Shown here piece after piece: positions 23,861 to 32,207 of a DNA stretch of 64,000 nucleotides. Origin of the DNA: Paucisalibacillus globulus. GTDB lineage: Bacteria > Bacillota > Bacilli > Bacillales > Amphibacillaceae. Where the stretch lies: positions 124,001 to 188,000 of the forward strand of contig NZ_LT855399.1 of assembly GCF_900184735.1 (NCBI RefSeq), given 5' to 3'. Position 1 is the stretch's first letter. Each line of letters opens with the position of its first letter. Made by a program: the position numbers and the translations under genes. The notes beneath the pieces are model-generated. The model was not told the DNA's origin, did no database searches, and worked only from the letters and a program-made list of their open reading frames with translations.

Positions 23861-24535
23861 ATGCATAATGTTGCACGTACCTATTTATTAAACCGATTAA
23901 ATTTTCTGCGTTTGGATGAGTTAGAACTAACAGATGAACAGAAGAAACTGTTTGATGAATTGTATGAGAACTATATTATAAACGGTGTAGGGGATGAGTT
24001 CCCTTACTTATTGCAAGAGAAGAAATATAAGTTTTTAACCTATCTTATTGAGAACAAGAACGTTCTTGTTCACGGTTCCAATAACCCGGATATTGAAGCT
24101 TTTGAGCCACGGAATTCTACCTTGTTCACTGGAGAAAAAGTAAAGGCTGTTTTTGCTTCTTCTGATGCAACATGGTCGTTGTTTTTTGCTGTCATTAATA
24201 GGAACGATTATTATGGTTCATTGCGAAATCTTTGCTTAACTGCACAAACAAGTAAAGGTGTGAAACGGTATTATTATTTCTCGTTAAATGAGGATTTTAG
24301 GGGTGAAATATGGCAGGGTGGAATGATATATCTATTTCCTAAGGACCGATTTAAACCAGGTGGGGCGAAGAATGAGTGGATTTCTGAAAAAGAGGTATAT
24401 CCGTTAGCAAAGGTTCGTGTTTCTCCAGAGGATTTTATTTTTCGGGATTTCATTTTAAGACATCGCGAAGATACTTCACATATAAAGAACTTGGTTCGGC
24501 ATTTGCTTTTTCCAAAAAGGAGGAGGAGGATGTAG
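23861..24535 (+). CDS. Hypothetical protein, first gene of a six-gene operon
   Basis: 224 residues, no signal or membrane helix. Around residue 70 it reads VLVHGSNNPDIEAFEP, then GEKVKAVFASSDATWSLFFAVI. The His-Gly-Ser plus VFAS-x-D-x-x-x-x-x-FFA pattern is reminiscent of ADP-ribosyltransferase-fold proteins, but I cannot confirm a catalytic triad. RBS AAGGTGG. Followed by a methyltransferase only 3 bp away. Confidence 0.7.
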   Translation: MHNVARTYLLNRLNFLRLDELELTDEQKKLFDELYENYIINGVGDEFPYLLQEKKYKFLTYLIENKNVLVHGSNNPDIEAFEPRNSTLFTGEKVKAVFASSDATWSLFFAVINRNDYYGSLRNLCLTAQTSKGVKRYYYFSLNEDFRGEIWQGGMIYLFPKDRFKPGGAKNEWISEKEVYPLAKVRVSPEDFIFRDFILRHREDTSHIKNLVRHLLFPKRRRRM

Positions 24536-24538
24536 ACT

Positions 24539-25246
24539 ATGGGGAGAATTCAAAATATACGGAAAGAAGAAAAAGACTATCATGACTATTGCTATGATAA
24601 TTATAAATTATTTCAATCCGGATCATGGTTACACAAACCTGTTCAAACGGTAATGGAACTGTTGCCTCTCTTAGCGGATAAGGAAGAGGTTAAGATTCTT
24701 GATCTTGGTGCGGGGGTAGGAAGGAATGCTATCCCGATTGCAGAATGGATTCGAGATTCTAATCGGAAAGGCAAGGTTATCTGTATTGATTTTCTAGAAT
24801 CTGCAATTAATAGATTAACTAGTTATTGCAAGGAGTTTCATGTTTCACAATACATTGAGCCAATTCAATCCTCCATTGAAGACTTTAACATAATGGAGGA
24901 AGATTATGATTTAGTCGTTGCCGTCTCTAGCCTGGAGCATGTTGAGTCTGAAGAACATCTCAGGTTAGTATTGAACGAAATAGAAAGAGGGACGAAAACT
25001 GGTGGGATAGTTTGTCTCATTATCAATTCAGAAATAGAAGAAATGGATTGCGAATCCGGAGAGAACCTGGAAGTTCATATAGAGGTAAATCTTCAGACTG
25101 AAGAGATGAACCAGGTTTTATTAGATACTTTCTCAAGATGGACTGTCCTAAAGAAATTGGTTAAACCACTAGAATATAAGATTACTAGAGGGCATCGGGA
25201 AGTCTTGTTAAAAACAAATGCTATTACATATGTAGCAAAAAAATAA
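24539..25246 (+). CDS. Class I SAM-dependent methyltransferase
   Basis: 235 residues. Motif I ILDLGAGVGRNAIPIAEW, motif II VICIDFLESA, post-I LVVAVSSLEHVESEEH. The pattern resembles TehB/Methyltransf_11 enzymes. AGGAGGAGGA ribosome site lies inside the end of the previous gene. Second gene of the operon 23861-27911. Confidence 0.85.
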   Translation: MGRIQNIRKEEKDYHDYCYDNYKLFQSGSWLHKPVQTVMELLPLLADKEEVKILDLGAGVGRNAIPIAEWIRDSNRKGKVICIDFLESAINRLTSYCKEFHVSQYIEPIQSSIEDFNIMEEDYDLVVAVSSLEHVESEEHLRLVLNEIERGTKTGGIVCLIINSEIEEMDCESGENLEVHIEVNLQTEEMNQVLLDTFSRWTVLKKLVKPLEYKITRGHREVLLKTNAITYVAKK

Positions 25247-25259
25247 GGAGGTCAAAAAG

Positions 25260-25817
25260 ATGGGGAAATGGAGAAAACTATCTTCAGATTATGTATTTAA
25301 GTCACCCTTTGGAAATCTTCGTAAAGATAAGTTGGAATTACCGGACGGAAATCTCATCGATACGTACTATGTAAATGAATACGACGACTGGGTGAATGCA
25401 ATCGTGCTAACAAAGGACCAACATCTTGTATTAGTGAGACAATATCGACATGGGGCACAGGAATTCTTTTTAGAGATTCCAGCTGGAAAGCCTGAAGCAA
25501 ATGAATCCCACCAAGAAGCAATTATTCGAGAAGTGAGAGAAGAAACTGGCTATACTACGGATTACGAGCCGATTAAGTTGGGAGAGTTTTTCGTTAATCC
25601 AGCAACGCAAACTAATAAAGTGATTACCTACTTATTTTTGGATGCGTATCAAGCATATGAACAGGACTTAGATCCTACTGAATTTATTGATGTTCATTTG
25701 GTTGAGTTGGATGATATGGATAGATTGATTGCTAACGGTGAGGTTAATCAGTTATTTACTGCAAGTGCTTACTATATGGTGAAGTCTTTTATGATGAATC
25801 GATTAAAGGAGAACTAG
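25260..25817 (+). CDS. NUDIX hydrolase, ADP-ribose-pyrophosphatase-like
   Basis: 185 residues with a complete NUDIX box: G-x5-E-x7-REVREETGY starting at GKPEANE (about residue 79). The upstream strand LVRQYRHGAQEFFLEIPAG is typical of ADP-sugar pyrophosphatases (NudF/YqkG type). Cleaves nucleoside diphosphate sugars. RBS AAGGAGG. Confidence 0.9.
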   Translation: MGKWRKLSSDYVFKSPFGNLRKDKLELPDGNLIDTYYVNEYDDWVNAIVLTKDQHLVLVRQYRHGAQEFFLEIPAGKPEANESHQEAIIREVREETGYTTDYEPIKLGEFFVNPATQTNKVITYLFLDAYQAYEQDLDPTEFIDVHLVELDDMDRLIANGEVNQLFTASAYYMVKSFMMNRLKEN

Positions 25818-25819
25818 TT

Positions 25820-26314
25820 ATGGTGTTTAACTATGCAAATTGGGGCGATGGAATAATCAAGTTAACTTGGAAACAAGATTATATGCCACCTGTTGAATTA
25901 ATTACGAGTGTTCATGGAATCTGTTTTTATAATGATAAAGTCTTACTTGTTGATTTGAACCACCGTGGTTGGGATATACCAGGTGGTCATATGGAAGTAG
26001 GGGAAACACCAGAACAATGCTTTAAAAGAGAGGCATTTGAGGAAGGGTATGTTGAAGGGGATTGTATCCTTCTTGGTGCAGTTGAAGTGGATCATCATGA
26101 AAATCCAAACTGGGATAAAACGAGTAAATATCCACTTGTGGGGTATCAATTGTTTTATCGAATGGATGTAAAAAGAATTCTGCCATTCAGTGCGCAATTT
26201 GAATCTCACAGAAGAATTTTTGTAGAGCCTGGTGATATGAAACAATATATAGAAATGGATAATATACGGCAAGCAATGGTCGATCACGCTATCCAACTAG
26301 AAATTAGGAGTTGA
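25820..26314 (+). CDS. NUDIX hydrolase
   Basis: 164 residues. NUDIX box GHMEVGE-x7-REAFEEGYV: the catalytic glutamates are kept, while the glycine near the end of the motif is shifted (EEGY rather than EExG), as in a Bacillus subgroup. Starts 2 bp after the previous stop, with its ribosome site inside that gene. Confidence 0.87.
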   Translation: MVFNYANWGDGIIKLTWKQDYMPPVELITSVHGICFYNDKVLLVDLNHRGWDIPGGHMEVGETPEQCFKREAFEEGYVEGDCILLGAVEVDHHENPNWDKTSKYPLVGYQLFYRMDVKRILPFSAQFESHRRIFVEPGDMKQYIEMDNIRQAMVDHAIQLEIRS

Positions 26315-26324
26315 TGATGTATGT

Positions 26325-27149
26325 GTGGGATTTAAGAAAAGGGATGTAACTCTACCAAATGAAAGAACCAAGCTACTAGAAGCAGCTTTAGAAGATTTAA
26401 TTGCCGATCCGAATGTTATTGGTATCTATGAAGGTGGTTCACTTGCAAGAGGGGATTATGATGCCTACTCGGATATTGATTTACATATTGTGGTCAAATC
26501 TAATACAAAGCAAGAGTTTATTGCCGAGAAGAAAAGACGTGCTTCGAAATGGGGAAATGTTTTATTTTTTGAAGGAACAGATAGAGCTCCTTATATTGTC
26601 ACGCATTATGATTGCTTTGTAAAAATGGATTCCTGGTATCACGAGGCTGATGAGTTACAATCATCAATATGGCTACAAGATATTAAAGCATATTACGACC
26701 CGGAACACATTATTAACCATGTAATCTCACAATCTAGAAAAATATCTTTTTCGGTATCATCAGAGGAAATTATTTATTGGCGAGAGAAAGTGTTCGCCTT
26801 TGCTCATGAAACATACCGGGCAGCTAAGCGGAACGAACTAAATTATGCCCTAGATAATCTGAGTGCTTTAAAATGGCTAATAGCTTCAGGATGGTACACT
26901 GAAAAGAACAAGCATCTATTCAGTCCTTACCTGGTTTGGTCAAAGATAGAACGGCAAGGAACTGTTTTATCTGAGAGTCAACTTGGTTTGCTCGCGGAAT
27001 GGGATTCTCACCGTGATTCTGAGAAAATACTTCAAACGATTGCTTCTATTTACCCAGAATTTCTTCGGCTTAATAGAGTATTGTCAGAGAAAGTAGGATT
27101 AGATGAAGAACAACAACTATGCAAGAAAGTATTTGCTTTAATCATGTAG
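26325..27149 (+). CDS. Nucleotidyltransferase-domain protein
   Basis: 274 residues. The polymerase-beta-like signature GGSLARGDYDAYSDIDLHIV (about residues 37-56) has the two metal-binding aspartates. The helical C-terminus resembles aminoglycoside or lincosamide nucleotidyltransferases. GTG start is 13 bases after AGGAG. An earlier ATG (26321) is out of frame. It might modify antibiotics, but the substrate is unknown. Confidence 0.8.
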   Translation: MGFKKRDVTLPNERTKLLEAALEDLIADPNVIGIYEGGSLARGDYDAYSDIDLHIVVKSNTKQEFIAEKKRRASKWGNVLFFEGTDRAPYIVTHYDCFVKMDSWYHEADELQSSIWLQDIKAYYDPEHIINHVISQSRKISFSVSSEEIIYWREKVFAFAHETYRAAKRNELNYALDNLSALKWLIASGWYTEKNKHLFSPYLVWSKIERQGTVLSESQLGLLAEWDSHRDSEKILQTIASIYPEFLRLNRVLSEKVGLDEEQQLCKKVFALIM

Positions 27150-27161
27150 GGGTGAACGAAC

Positions 27162-27911
27162 ATGAAATTATATGGCGACTTTACAAAAGAAGATTGGATG
27201 CAAGCTCTAAAGCTTTCAGAAAAGGGTATTCCAGAATCATTTATCCTACATGGGGAATGGGAACATCAAGAAAATCTGGACCGTTGGAAGAACATATTAG
27301 CGGATGAGCAATGGATTTCCGATTGGAATACGGTTATTGGAAATAGGCATGAGAATAGAATAGGTTTTTCTAATGTGTTTGGTGGTCCTTCCGCCGCTAT
27401 TACGGCACACCGTTATGCCGTACTTGGCACCAATAAATTCATTCAAACAGGATATTTTGGTGGATTATCCAGTGATGTACAATATGGTGACATTTTGATT
27501 GTAACAGGCGCCTATATGGAAGACGGCGTATCGCAGTGGTATTTACCAAGGCATACATTAGTTCATGCAGATCAAAAATTAGTGGAAGCGGCCATAACTT
27601 TCTGTAAGGAAAAAAGTTATCGCTATGTGACAGGAACTGTTATGTCAACGAGTGCTATGTATATGGAAACGACAGAACTTGTTAAAAACTGGTCAGAGGA
27701 TGGGCACCTGGGTGTGGATATGGAAACAGCTACTACATTTGCCATTGCCAAGTATTTTAATCGAAGCGCAATCGGGTTACTAAATTTATCCGATCATATT
27801 ATACAAGGGGAAACCTTTTATACTAGGCCAGAGGAATTAGATAACATGATGGATGAGACTGATAGTAGAATAAGAGAATTGGCGTTGTATTTGGCTTCCT
27901 TGAATGATTAA
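27162..27911 (+). CDS. Purine/uridine nucleoside phosphorylase family protein
   Basis: 249 residues. The phosphorylase core is visible: FIQTGYFGGLSSDVQYGDILIV, GTVMSTSAMYMET, and VDMETATTFAIAKYF, where the Met-Glu pair normally binds the ribose. It cleaves nucleosides with phosphate. Last gene of the 23861-27911 operon. RBS AGGGGTGA. Confidence 0.82.
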   Translation: MKLYGDFTKEDWMQALKLSEKGIPESFILHGEWEHQENLDRWKNILADEQWISDWNTVIGNRHENRIGFSNVFGGPSAAITAHRYAVLGTNKFIQTGYFGGLSSDVQYGDILIVTGAYMEDGVSQWYLPRHTLVHADQKLVEAAITFCKEKSYRYVTGTVMSTSAMYMETTELVKNWSEDGHLGVDMETATTFAIAKYFNRSAIGLLNLSDHIIQGETFYTRPEELDNMMDETDSRIRELALYLASLND

Positions 27912-28243
27912 TAATGTATTTTTCCTAGGTGATGTTTTCTAGATAGTTTAATCTAATAGCAGATGAAAACTATGTGTCTACTTTGCCAATGGCTGGTGAG
28001 TCTCCCAGAGCTAAAGCTCCCCGCGGGTCTCACCTATGCCTATCTCCCTACAGGACAATGGTTTTCGATGGGGGGAGTAATCGCAGTCCTAAGCAACGCT
28101 ACGAAAGCGATACATCGTAAGCAGAAAATGTGATCTTTTTTTCAAGGAGTCTCGGCTCATTACCTTCGCTCGTATAGTATTTAAAATCAAAAGCAAAACT
28201 TAGTTTCAAACAATAATTAGATAACTTCTTACCGCACCATCAA
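27912..28243. other. Intergenic region with a GC-rich structured repeat
   Basis: 332 bp without a gene. The central part (27992-28130) is markedly more GC-rich than its surroundings and highly structured (see the repeat entry). The remainder is AT-rich. Confidence 0.6.
27992..28130. repeat. Structured GC-rich intergenic element of a dispersed Bacillaceae type
   Basis: GGTGAG (27994) pairs with CTCACC (28029), with an inner GAGCT/AGCTC hairpin. A second fold pairs AGGAC near 28052 with GTCCT near 28086. I remember very similar blocks (CAGGACAATGGTTTTCGATG, CAGTCCTAAGCAACGC) scattered in intergenic DNA of related halotolerant Bacillaceae. Only one copy is in this window. Confidence 0.5.
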
Positions 28244-28447
28244 TCATAATTCTACTTCAATTTTTCGCTTAAATATTAATTGGCTTACTACTTGTAACTC
28301 ATCAATAACGCCCAATTTGGGGATGATTGTAACTAATTCCCAGCCATCTTTTCCATACTCATTTAATTCTGTTTCAAATTCTTCCCGGTTAGTGGTATCA
28401 ATAGGTATTGTCCAGTTTTCTACCATATACTCCCAATTGTTCATCAT
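28244..28447 (-). CDS. DUF4177 domain protein
   Basis: 67 residues, MMNNWEYMVENW..., LNEYGKDGWELVTIIP and a final FKRK: the DUF4177 pattern. AAGGAGG is best spaced for the second ATG (28444). Small cytoplasmic protein of unknown function. It is alone on the minus strand between two plus-strand operons. Confidence 0.8.
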   Translation of the reverse strand: MMNNWEYMVENWTIPIDTTNREEFETELNEYGKDGWELVTIIPKLGVIDELQVVSQLIFKRKIEVEL

Positions 28448-28541
28448 TTGCCTCCTTGGTAAAAATACCCTGTTTTTTTCTATGGTATCATAAATAATGT
28501 TATAATGTTTTTAATATTTCTTTAATAGGAGGAAACTGATT

Positions 28542-28877
28542 ATGTCGAGCGATTTTTATTGTGATGAAGTGATGAGTGGAAAAACAAATGTAGACAAAGT
28601 GTTTGAAACAGATAATGTGCTAGCATACTATCACACACGACCATTCTATCAAGTACATATCGTTGCCATTCCTAAGAAACATATTCCATCTTTAACAAAT
28701 ATTGAGGAAAGTGATCAGGGGATATTGTTTGAATTAATAGAGGTTATTCAAAAGGTAGCAGCAGAAGTGGAAGAGAAATATGGTGCTTGTAGGGTGATAA
28801 CTAATCTAGGAGACTATCAGGAGTCAAAGCATCTACATTGGCATATCGTGTCTGGTGATAAAATTAGAAAAGATTAA
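28542..28877 (+). CDS. HIT family protein
   Basis: 111 residues. The histidine-triad motif HLHWHIV lies near residue 98, with the upstream FYQVHIVAIPKKHI strand. HIT proteins hydrolyse AMP derivatives such as adenosine phosphoramidates. RBS AGGAGGAA. First gene of a run of eight co-directional genes to 33131. Confidence 0.9.
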   Translation: MSSDFYCDEVMSGKTNVDKVFETDNVLAYYHTRPFYQVHIVAIPKKHIPSLTNIEESDQGILFELIEVIQKVAAEVEEKYGACRVITNLGDYQESKHLHWHIVSGDKIRKD

Positions 28878-28920
28878 AGGTCTACCTTTAACAATCTATA
28901 TTTAATGAAGGGGTGACAAT

Positions 28921-29217
28921 ATGGAGATTTTTGTAGCAATAGTGATAGTGGTTGTCGTTCTGCTAGGGATATGGCTTTTTCGGATATATGGGTACCGAGA
29001 TGGTGTTATAAGAGTTGAATTGGATGATCGCTATTCGGACCGCAATGAATTTATCTTAGCAGTTCAAGATGAATTAGAAAAAAGGGGCATGGATGCGCAT
29101 TATAAAGGAGACGGGATATTCATTATTAATGAGTCAGCATATTCGTTTCAAGAAGTGAACCATCCTATCGCTGGTTTTCCAGTACAACGAGCACTTTTAG
29201 AAAAAATAAAAGAATAG
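28921..29217 (+). CDS. Small membrane-anchored hypothetical protein
   Basis: 98 residues: one N-terminal helix (VAIVIVVVVLLGIWLF) then an acidic soluble domain with VQDELEKRGMDAHYKGDG. No family is recognised. RBS AAGGGGTGA. Confidence 0.7.
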   Translation: MEIFVAIVIVVVVLLGIWLFRIYGYRDGVIRVELDDRYSDRNEFILAVQDELEKRGMDAHYKGDGIFIINESAYSFQEVNHPIAGFPVQRALLEKIKE

Positions 29218-29238
29218 TTGCATCGGAGGGAGTAAGCC

Positions 29239-29643
29239 ATGGATTTTAATAACTTTTCAGCAGTTCAAGTCAGAATTGCAAGACCAACAGATAAATATGA
29301 GGAAGTAATAGAATTCTATGAACGTGGATTAGGGTTAAAAAGATTAACAGACTTTACTGGTCATCGGGGATATACTGGGGTAATTTATGGATTGCCAGAT
29401 GCACCGTATCACCTGGAATTCACCAAGCATGTTGAGGGCTCTCCTTGTCCTGCACCAACAAAAGATAATTTGCTAGTTTTCTATATTCCAAATCAAGTGG
29501 AAATAGAAAATGTAAAAGAAAGACTTAATCAAATGGGATACCCCGAAGTAGAACCAGAGAATGGTTACTGGGAAGAAAAAGGTGTTACCATCGAAGATCC
29601 GGATGGATGGAGAATTGTCTTAATGAATACGGAAGGGATTTAA
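29239..29643 (+). CDS. yycE: VOC-family (glyoxalase-fold) protein, YycE-like
   Basis: 134 residues. VRIARPTDKYEEVIEFYERG, GLPDAPYHLEFT, LLVFYIPN and GVTIEDPDGWRIVLMN closely match B. subtilis YycE over its whole length. A beta-alpha-beta-beta-beta metalloprotein fold used by glyoxalases and resistance proteins. Substrate unknown. Confidence 0.85.
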   Translation: MDFNNFSAVQVRIARPTDKYEEVIEFYERGLGLKRLTDFTGHRGYTGVIYGLPDAPYHLEFTKHVEGSPCPAPTKDNLLVFYIPNQVEIENVKERLNQMGYPEVEPENGYWEEKGVTIEDPDGWRIVLMNTEGI

Positions 29644-29653
29644 AACTTGAGGG

Positions 29654-30151
29654 GTGAGTTTCATTAGGAAAATAACACTTTCGAACGGAAAGAAGATAGA
29701 AGTGGAGTGTCTTAGTTGTGCCATTGTAGATGGATTAATTGAACCTGATGGTGGGGTAGTAGTGGAAACAGAGTATTTTCATGCACACCAAGATGTAGCT
29801 TATCCAATAAAAGGATTAGTTATATTAGCTTCCAAGCGACATATTACCAGTTTTGATGAATTAACTCATGAAGAAAAACTAGATTACATAGATATTCTTA
29901 CTAAGATTCGTAAGGCACAACGGGAAGTGCTAGGAATTGAATATGTTTACTATTTTTACAATGAGGACACAACACATCATTTTCATACATGGATGGTACC
30001 GAGATATGAGTGGATGTATGAATTTGGTCGTTCAGTAGAGTCGGTAAGACCAGTGCTTCTCCATGCAAGAGAAAATATGAATCACGATGAAAATATTCAG
30101 GAAGTAAAGAAAGCTATTCATGTCTTATCGCAAACATTAAAAGTAGATTGA
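29654..30151 (+). CDS. HIT-like family protein
   Basis: 165 residues. HHFHTWMVPR gives a modified histidine triad, after the usual ILASKRHITSFDELT strand-helix. Longer than the first HIT protein, with a zinc-like CLSC pair near the N-terminus. GTG start directly abuts GAGGGG, an unusually tight spacing, so the start is uncertain. Confidence 0.78.
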   Translation: MSFIRKITLSNGKKIEVECLSCAIVDGLIEPDGGVVVETEYFHAHQDVAYPIKGLVILASKRHITSFDELTHEEKLDYIDILTKIRKAQREVLGIEYVYYFYNEDTTHHFHTWMVPRYEWMYEFGRSVESVRPVLLHARENMNHDENIQEVKKAIHVLSQTLKVD

Positions 30152-30158
30152 GGAAAAA

Positions 30159-31046
30159 ATGATTAATAACTATACTGCAGCTGATAAAAAAGAACTACAG
30201 AAACTGATTTCCTATCTAGACAAGGAATCAAATGCCATACATATTGCTGAATCCCCAAACTGTAAAATTGCCTTGGTGGCTTATGATAAAGAAAAAATGC
30301 TAGGGTTTCTAGTGGCATGGAAAAGCAGTTTTCACCCATACTGTACTTATTTTGACATTGTTCATCATCCTAACCACATGAATTGTATTGGTGAATTGAT
30401 TGAAGCGTTAGTAGAGAACTTAGATGAAAAGGATTACCCACTACAAACTGGGGTATATGAGCACTCTATTCTCGATAACTATTATCAGGAAAATAATTTT
30501 GAAAGAATACGGAAAACTTACTTACCCACGATTCATCTCCCTTACATACTAAATATGACTAGGGAAACTACAAGTCTTCAAATGAAAACTCTTGGAGAGC
30601 TTTTGCCAACTCAAACGGAGCAACTAATAAATCTTGCCAAGAGAATATATGAAGAGACTCATTTAGTAAATCCAGTTGCAGAGTTCGATATTGATACGTG
30701 GAAGCAGTTGATCTTTGCTGAGGATTTAATTATAGAAGGAAGTTATGTTGTTGTAGATGTGAAGAAAGAAGTGGTTGCTTACTCACTACTACATGAATCA
30801 GAACATGATGATACGGTAGAATTCGGCTGGAGAGGAACAAGAAGAAAGTCAGATATCAATACTATAAATCTATTGATATCCAGCCAAATTGAATATGTTC
30901 ATAGGAAAGGGTATAAAAAGCTGGAAGGAGAATTCGATACTACTGATCCATATGCAATGGGAGTGCTTGACTATTTTGAATTCCCAAGGAGTCCAGTTTT
31001 GAACACTTATCAAAAAAAGCAAGGGAGTTATCAAAATGGGTTCTAG
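30159..31046 (+). CDS. GNAT family protein with two acetyltransferase-like halves
   Basis: 295 residues, about twice the GNAT length. The N-terminal half has ALVAYDKEKMLGFLVAWK. The C-terminal half has SYVVVDVKKEVVAYSLLHE and a degenerate acetyl-CoA loop (WRGTRRKSDINTINLLISSQ), followed by YKKLEGEFDTTDPYAMGVL. Overlaps the next gene by 11 bp. Confidence 0.75.
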   Translation: MINNYTAADKKELQKLISYLDKESNAIHIAESPNCKIALVAYDKEKMLGFLVAWKSSFHPYCTYFDIVHHPNHMNCIGELIEALVENLDEKDYPLQTGVYEHSILDNYYQENNFERIRKTYLPTIHLPYILNMTRETTSLQMKTLGELLPTQTEQLINLAKRIYEETHLVNPVAEFDIDTWKQLIFAEDLIIEGSYVVVDVKKEVVAYSLLHESEHDDTVEFGWRGTRRKSDINTINLLISSQIEYVHRKGYKKLEGEFDTTDPYAMGVLDYFEFPRSPVLNTYQKKQGSYQNGF

Positions 31047-31635
31047 AATTATGCACCTAATCATAGCAAAACAAATAGCCGAAAGAATAAATGTTCAGGA
31101 TAAGCATGCATTTTTCATTGGTGGTGTTGCACCAGATGCTGTCTATCCAAAAGGAAAATCGCATTTTTTCATCGGACACGAGAAAGATTATACGACAACA
31201 GTAGAATTTGAAAAGTTCTTAGATAAGTACCCTAGAACCGATTATGTACTTGGATATTACACGCATCTTATTGCAGATTATGTGTGGTTAAAGGGTTTCT
31301 ATCAGGGATGGTTGAGGAATAGAATGGTCGCAGATGATACGCTATATGAAAGGTATCACGGTGATTTCAGGCTACTCAATGCAAAATTACTTCATCATTA
31401 TCAGATTGACGAGAGAATTCTCGATAACCTTAACTATGAAGGCGTTCATGATTTAGAAGAAGTAAAAGTGGAGGATGTTAAAGCCTTCTTCCCATATGTG
31501 AAAGAAGACATGAATTATCCAAAGGAACATCTCGATGAAGAACTCAAGGTATTTACATTTTTTCAAATGGTGGGTTACGTGGAGACATGTATTGAGCGCG
31601 GACTACTTAAGCTGCAGGAGTTAGGTGTGGACTAA
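31036..31635 (+). CDS. Zinc-dependent phospholipase C-like hydrolase
   Basis: 199 residues. Starts MGSRIMHLIIAKQIAERINV, then FFIGGVAPDAV, HFFIGHEKD and YYTHLIADYVW. These His/Asp positions fit the zinc-dependent PLC/S1-P1 nuclease helical fold (PF00882). Substrate unknown. No signal peptide, so probably cytoplasmic. Confidence 0.78.
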   Translation: MGSRIMHLIIAKQIAERINVQDKHAFFIGGVAPDAVYPKGKSHFFIGHEKDYTTTVEFEKFLDKYPRTDYVLGYYTHLIADYVWLKGFYQGWLRNRMVADDTLYERYHGDFRLLNAKLLHHYQIDERILDNLNYEGVHDLEEVKVEDVKAFFPYVKEDMNYPKEHLDEELKVFTFFQMVGYVETCIERGLLKLQELGVD

Positions 31636-32144
31636 TGGAAATAAAATCTGTTTCATTAACGGAATTAGAACTTCAGAATATGGTACGTATTTACCATGAA
31701 GTATGGGGAGGAAATCCTAATGATTTCTTAGAGCGATTTAAACGGCAATCGACATATCCCGGTTTTCAGGGAGTCGTTGCTTATAAGGGGAAAGATATTT
31801 CAGGATTTGCTTATGGATATACTTCCAGTCCTGGACAGTACTATCATAATTTACTTCGAATGGAACTTACAAACTCCAATCAAGAATGCTGGCTAGAGGA
31901 CTGCTTTGAGTTTGTAGAACTAGTTGTTCGCCCGAAGTACCGAAGAAAAAATATAGGACAAGAACTTGCAACCAAATTACTCGAAGAAAGTCATAATAAG
32001 AAGGCAGTACTAACTACACAAATGGATAATATTTCAGCTAGGAATTTGTATAAAAAGTTAAACTGGGAAATTGTAAAGGAGAACTTTTACCCCCGAGATA
32101 AAGCAGAGCCATATGTCATCATGGGGAAAATAATAAACCTTTAA
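31635..32144 (+). CDS. GNAT family N-acetyltransferase
   Basis: 169 residues. Motif A is FVELVVRPKYRRKNIGQELA with RRKNIG as the acetyl-CoA loop. NISARNLYKKLNWEIV follows. The start codon overlaps the previous stop (TAATG), so translation is coupled. Confidence 0.87.
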   Translation: MEIKSVSLTELELQNMVRIYHEVWGGNPNDFLERFKRQSTYPGFQGVVAYKGKDISGFAYGYTSSPGQYYHNLLRMELTNSNQECWLEDCFEFVELVVRPKYRRKNIGQELATKLLEESHNKKAVLTTQMDNISARNLYKKLNWEIVKENFYPRDKAEPYVIMGKIINL

Positions 32145-32207
32145 CAGAAGGAGTTTACTATCTTACAAAGTACCAGAATTAGAACAAGTAAAGTAAGGGG
32201 TACTGTA

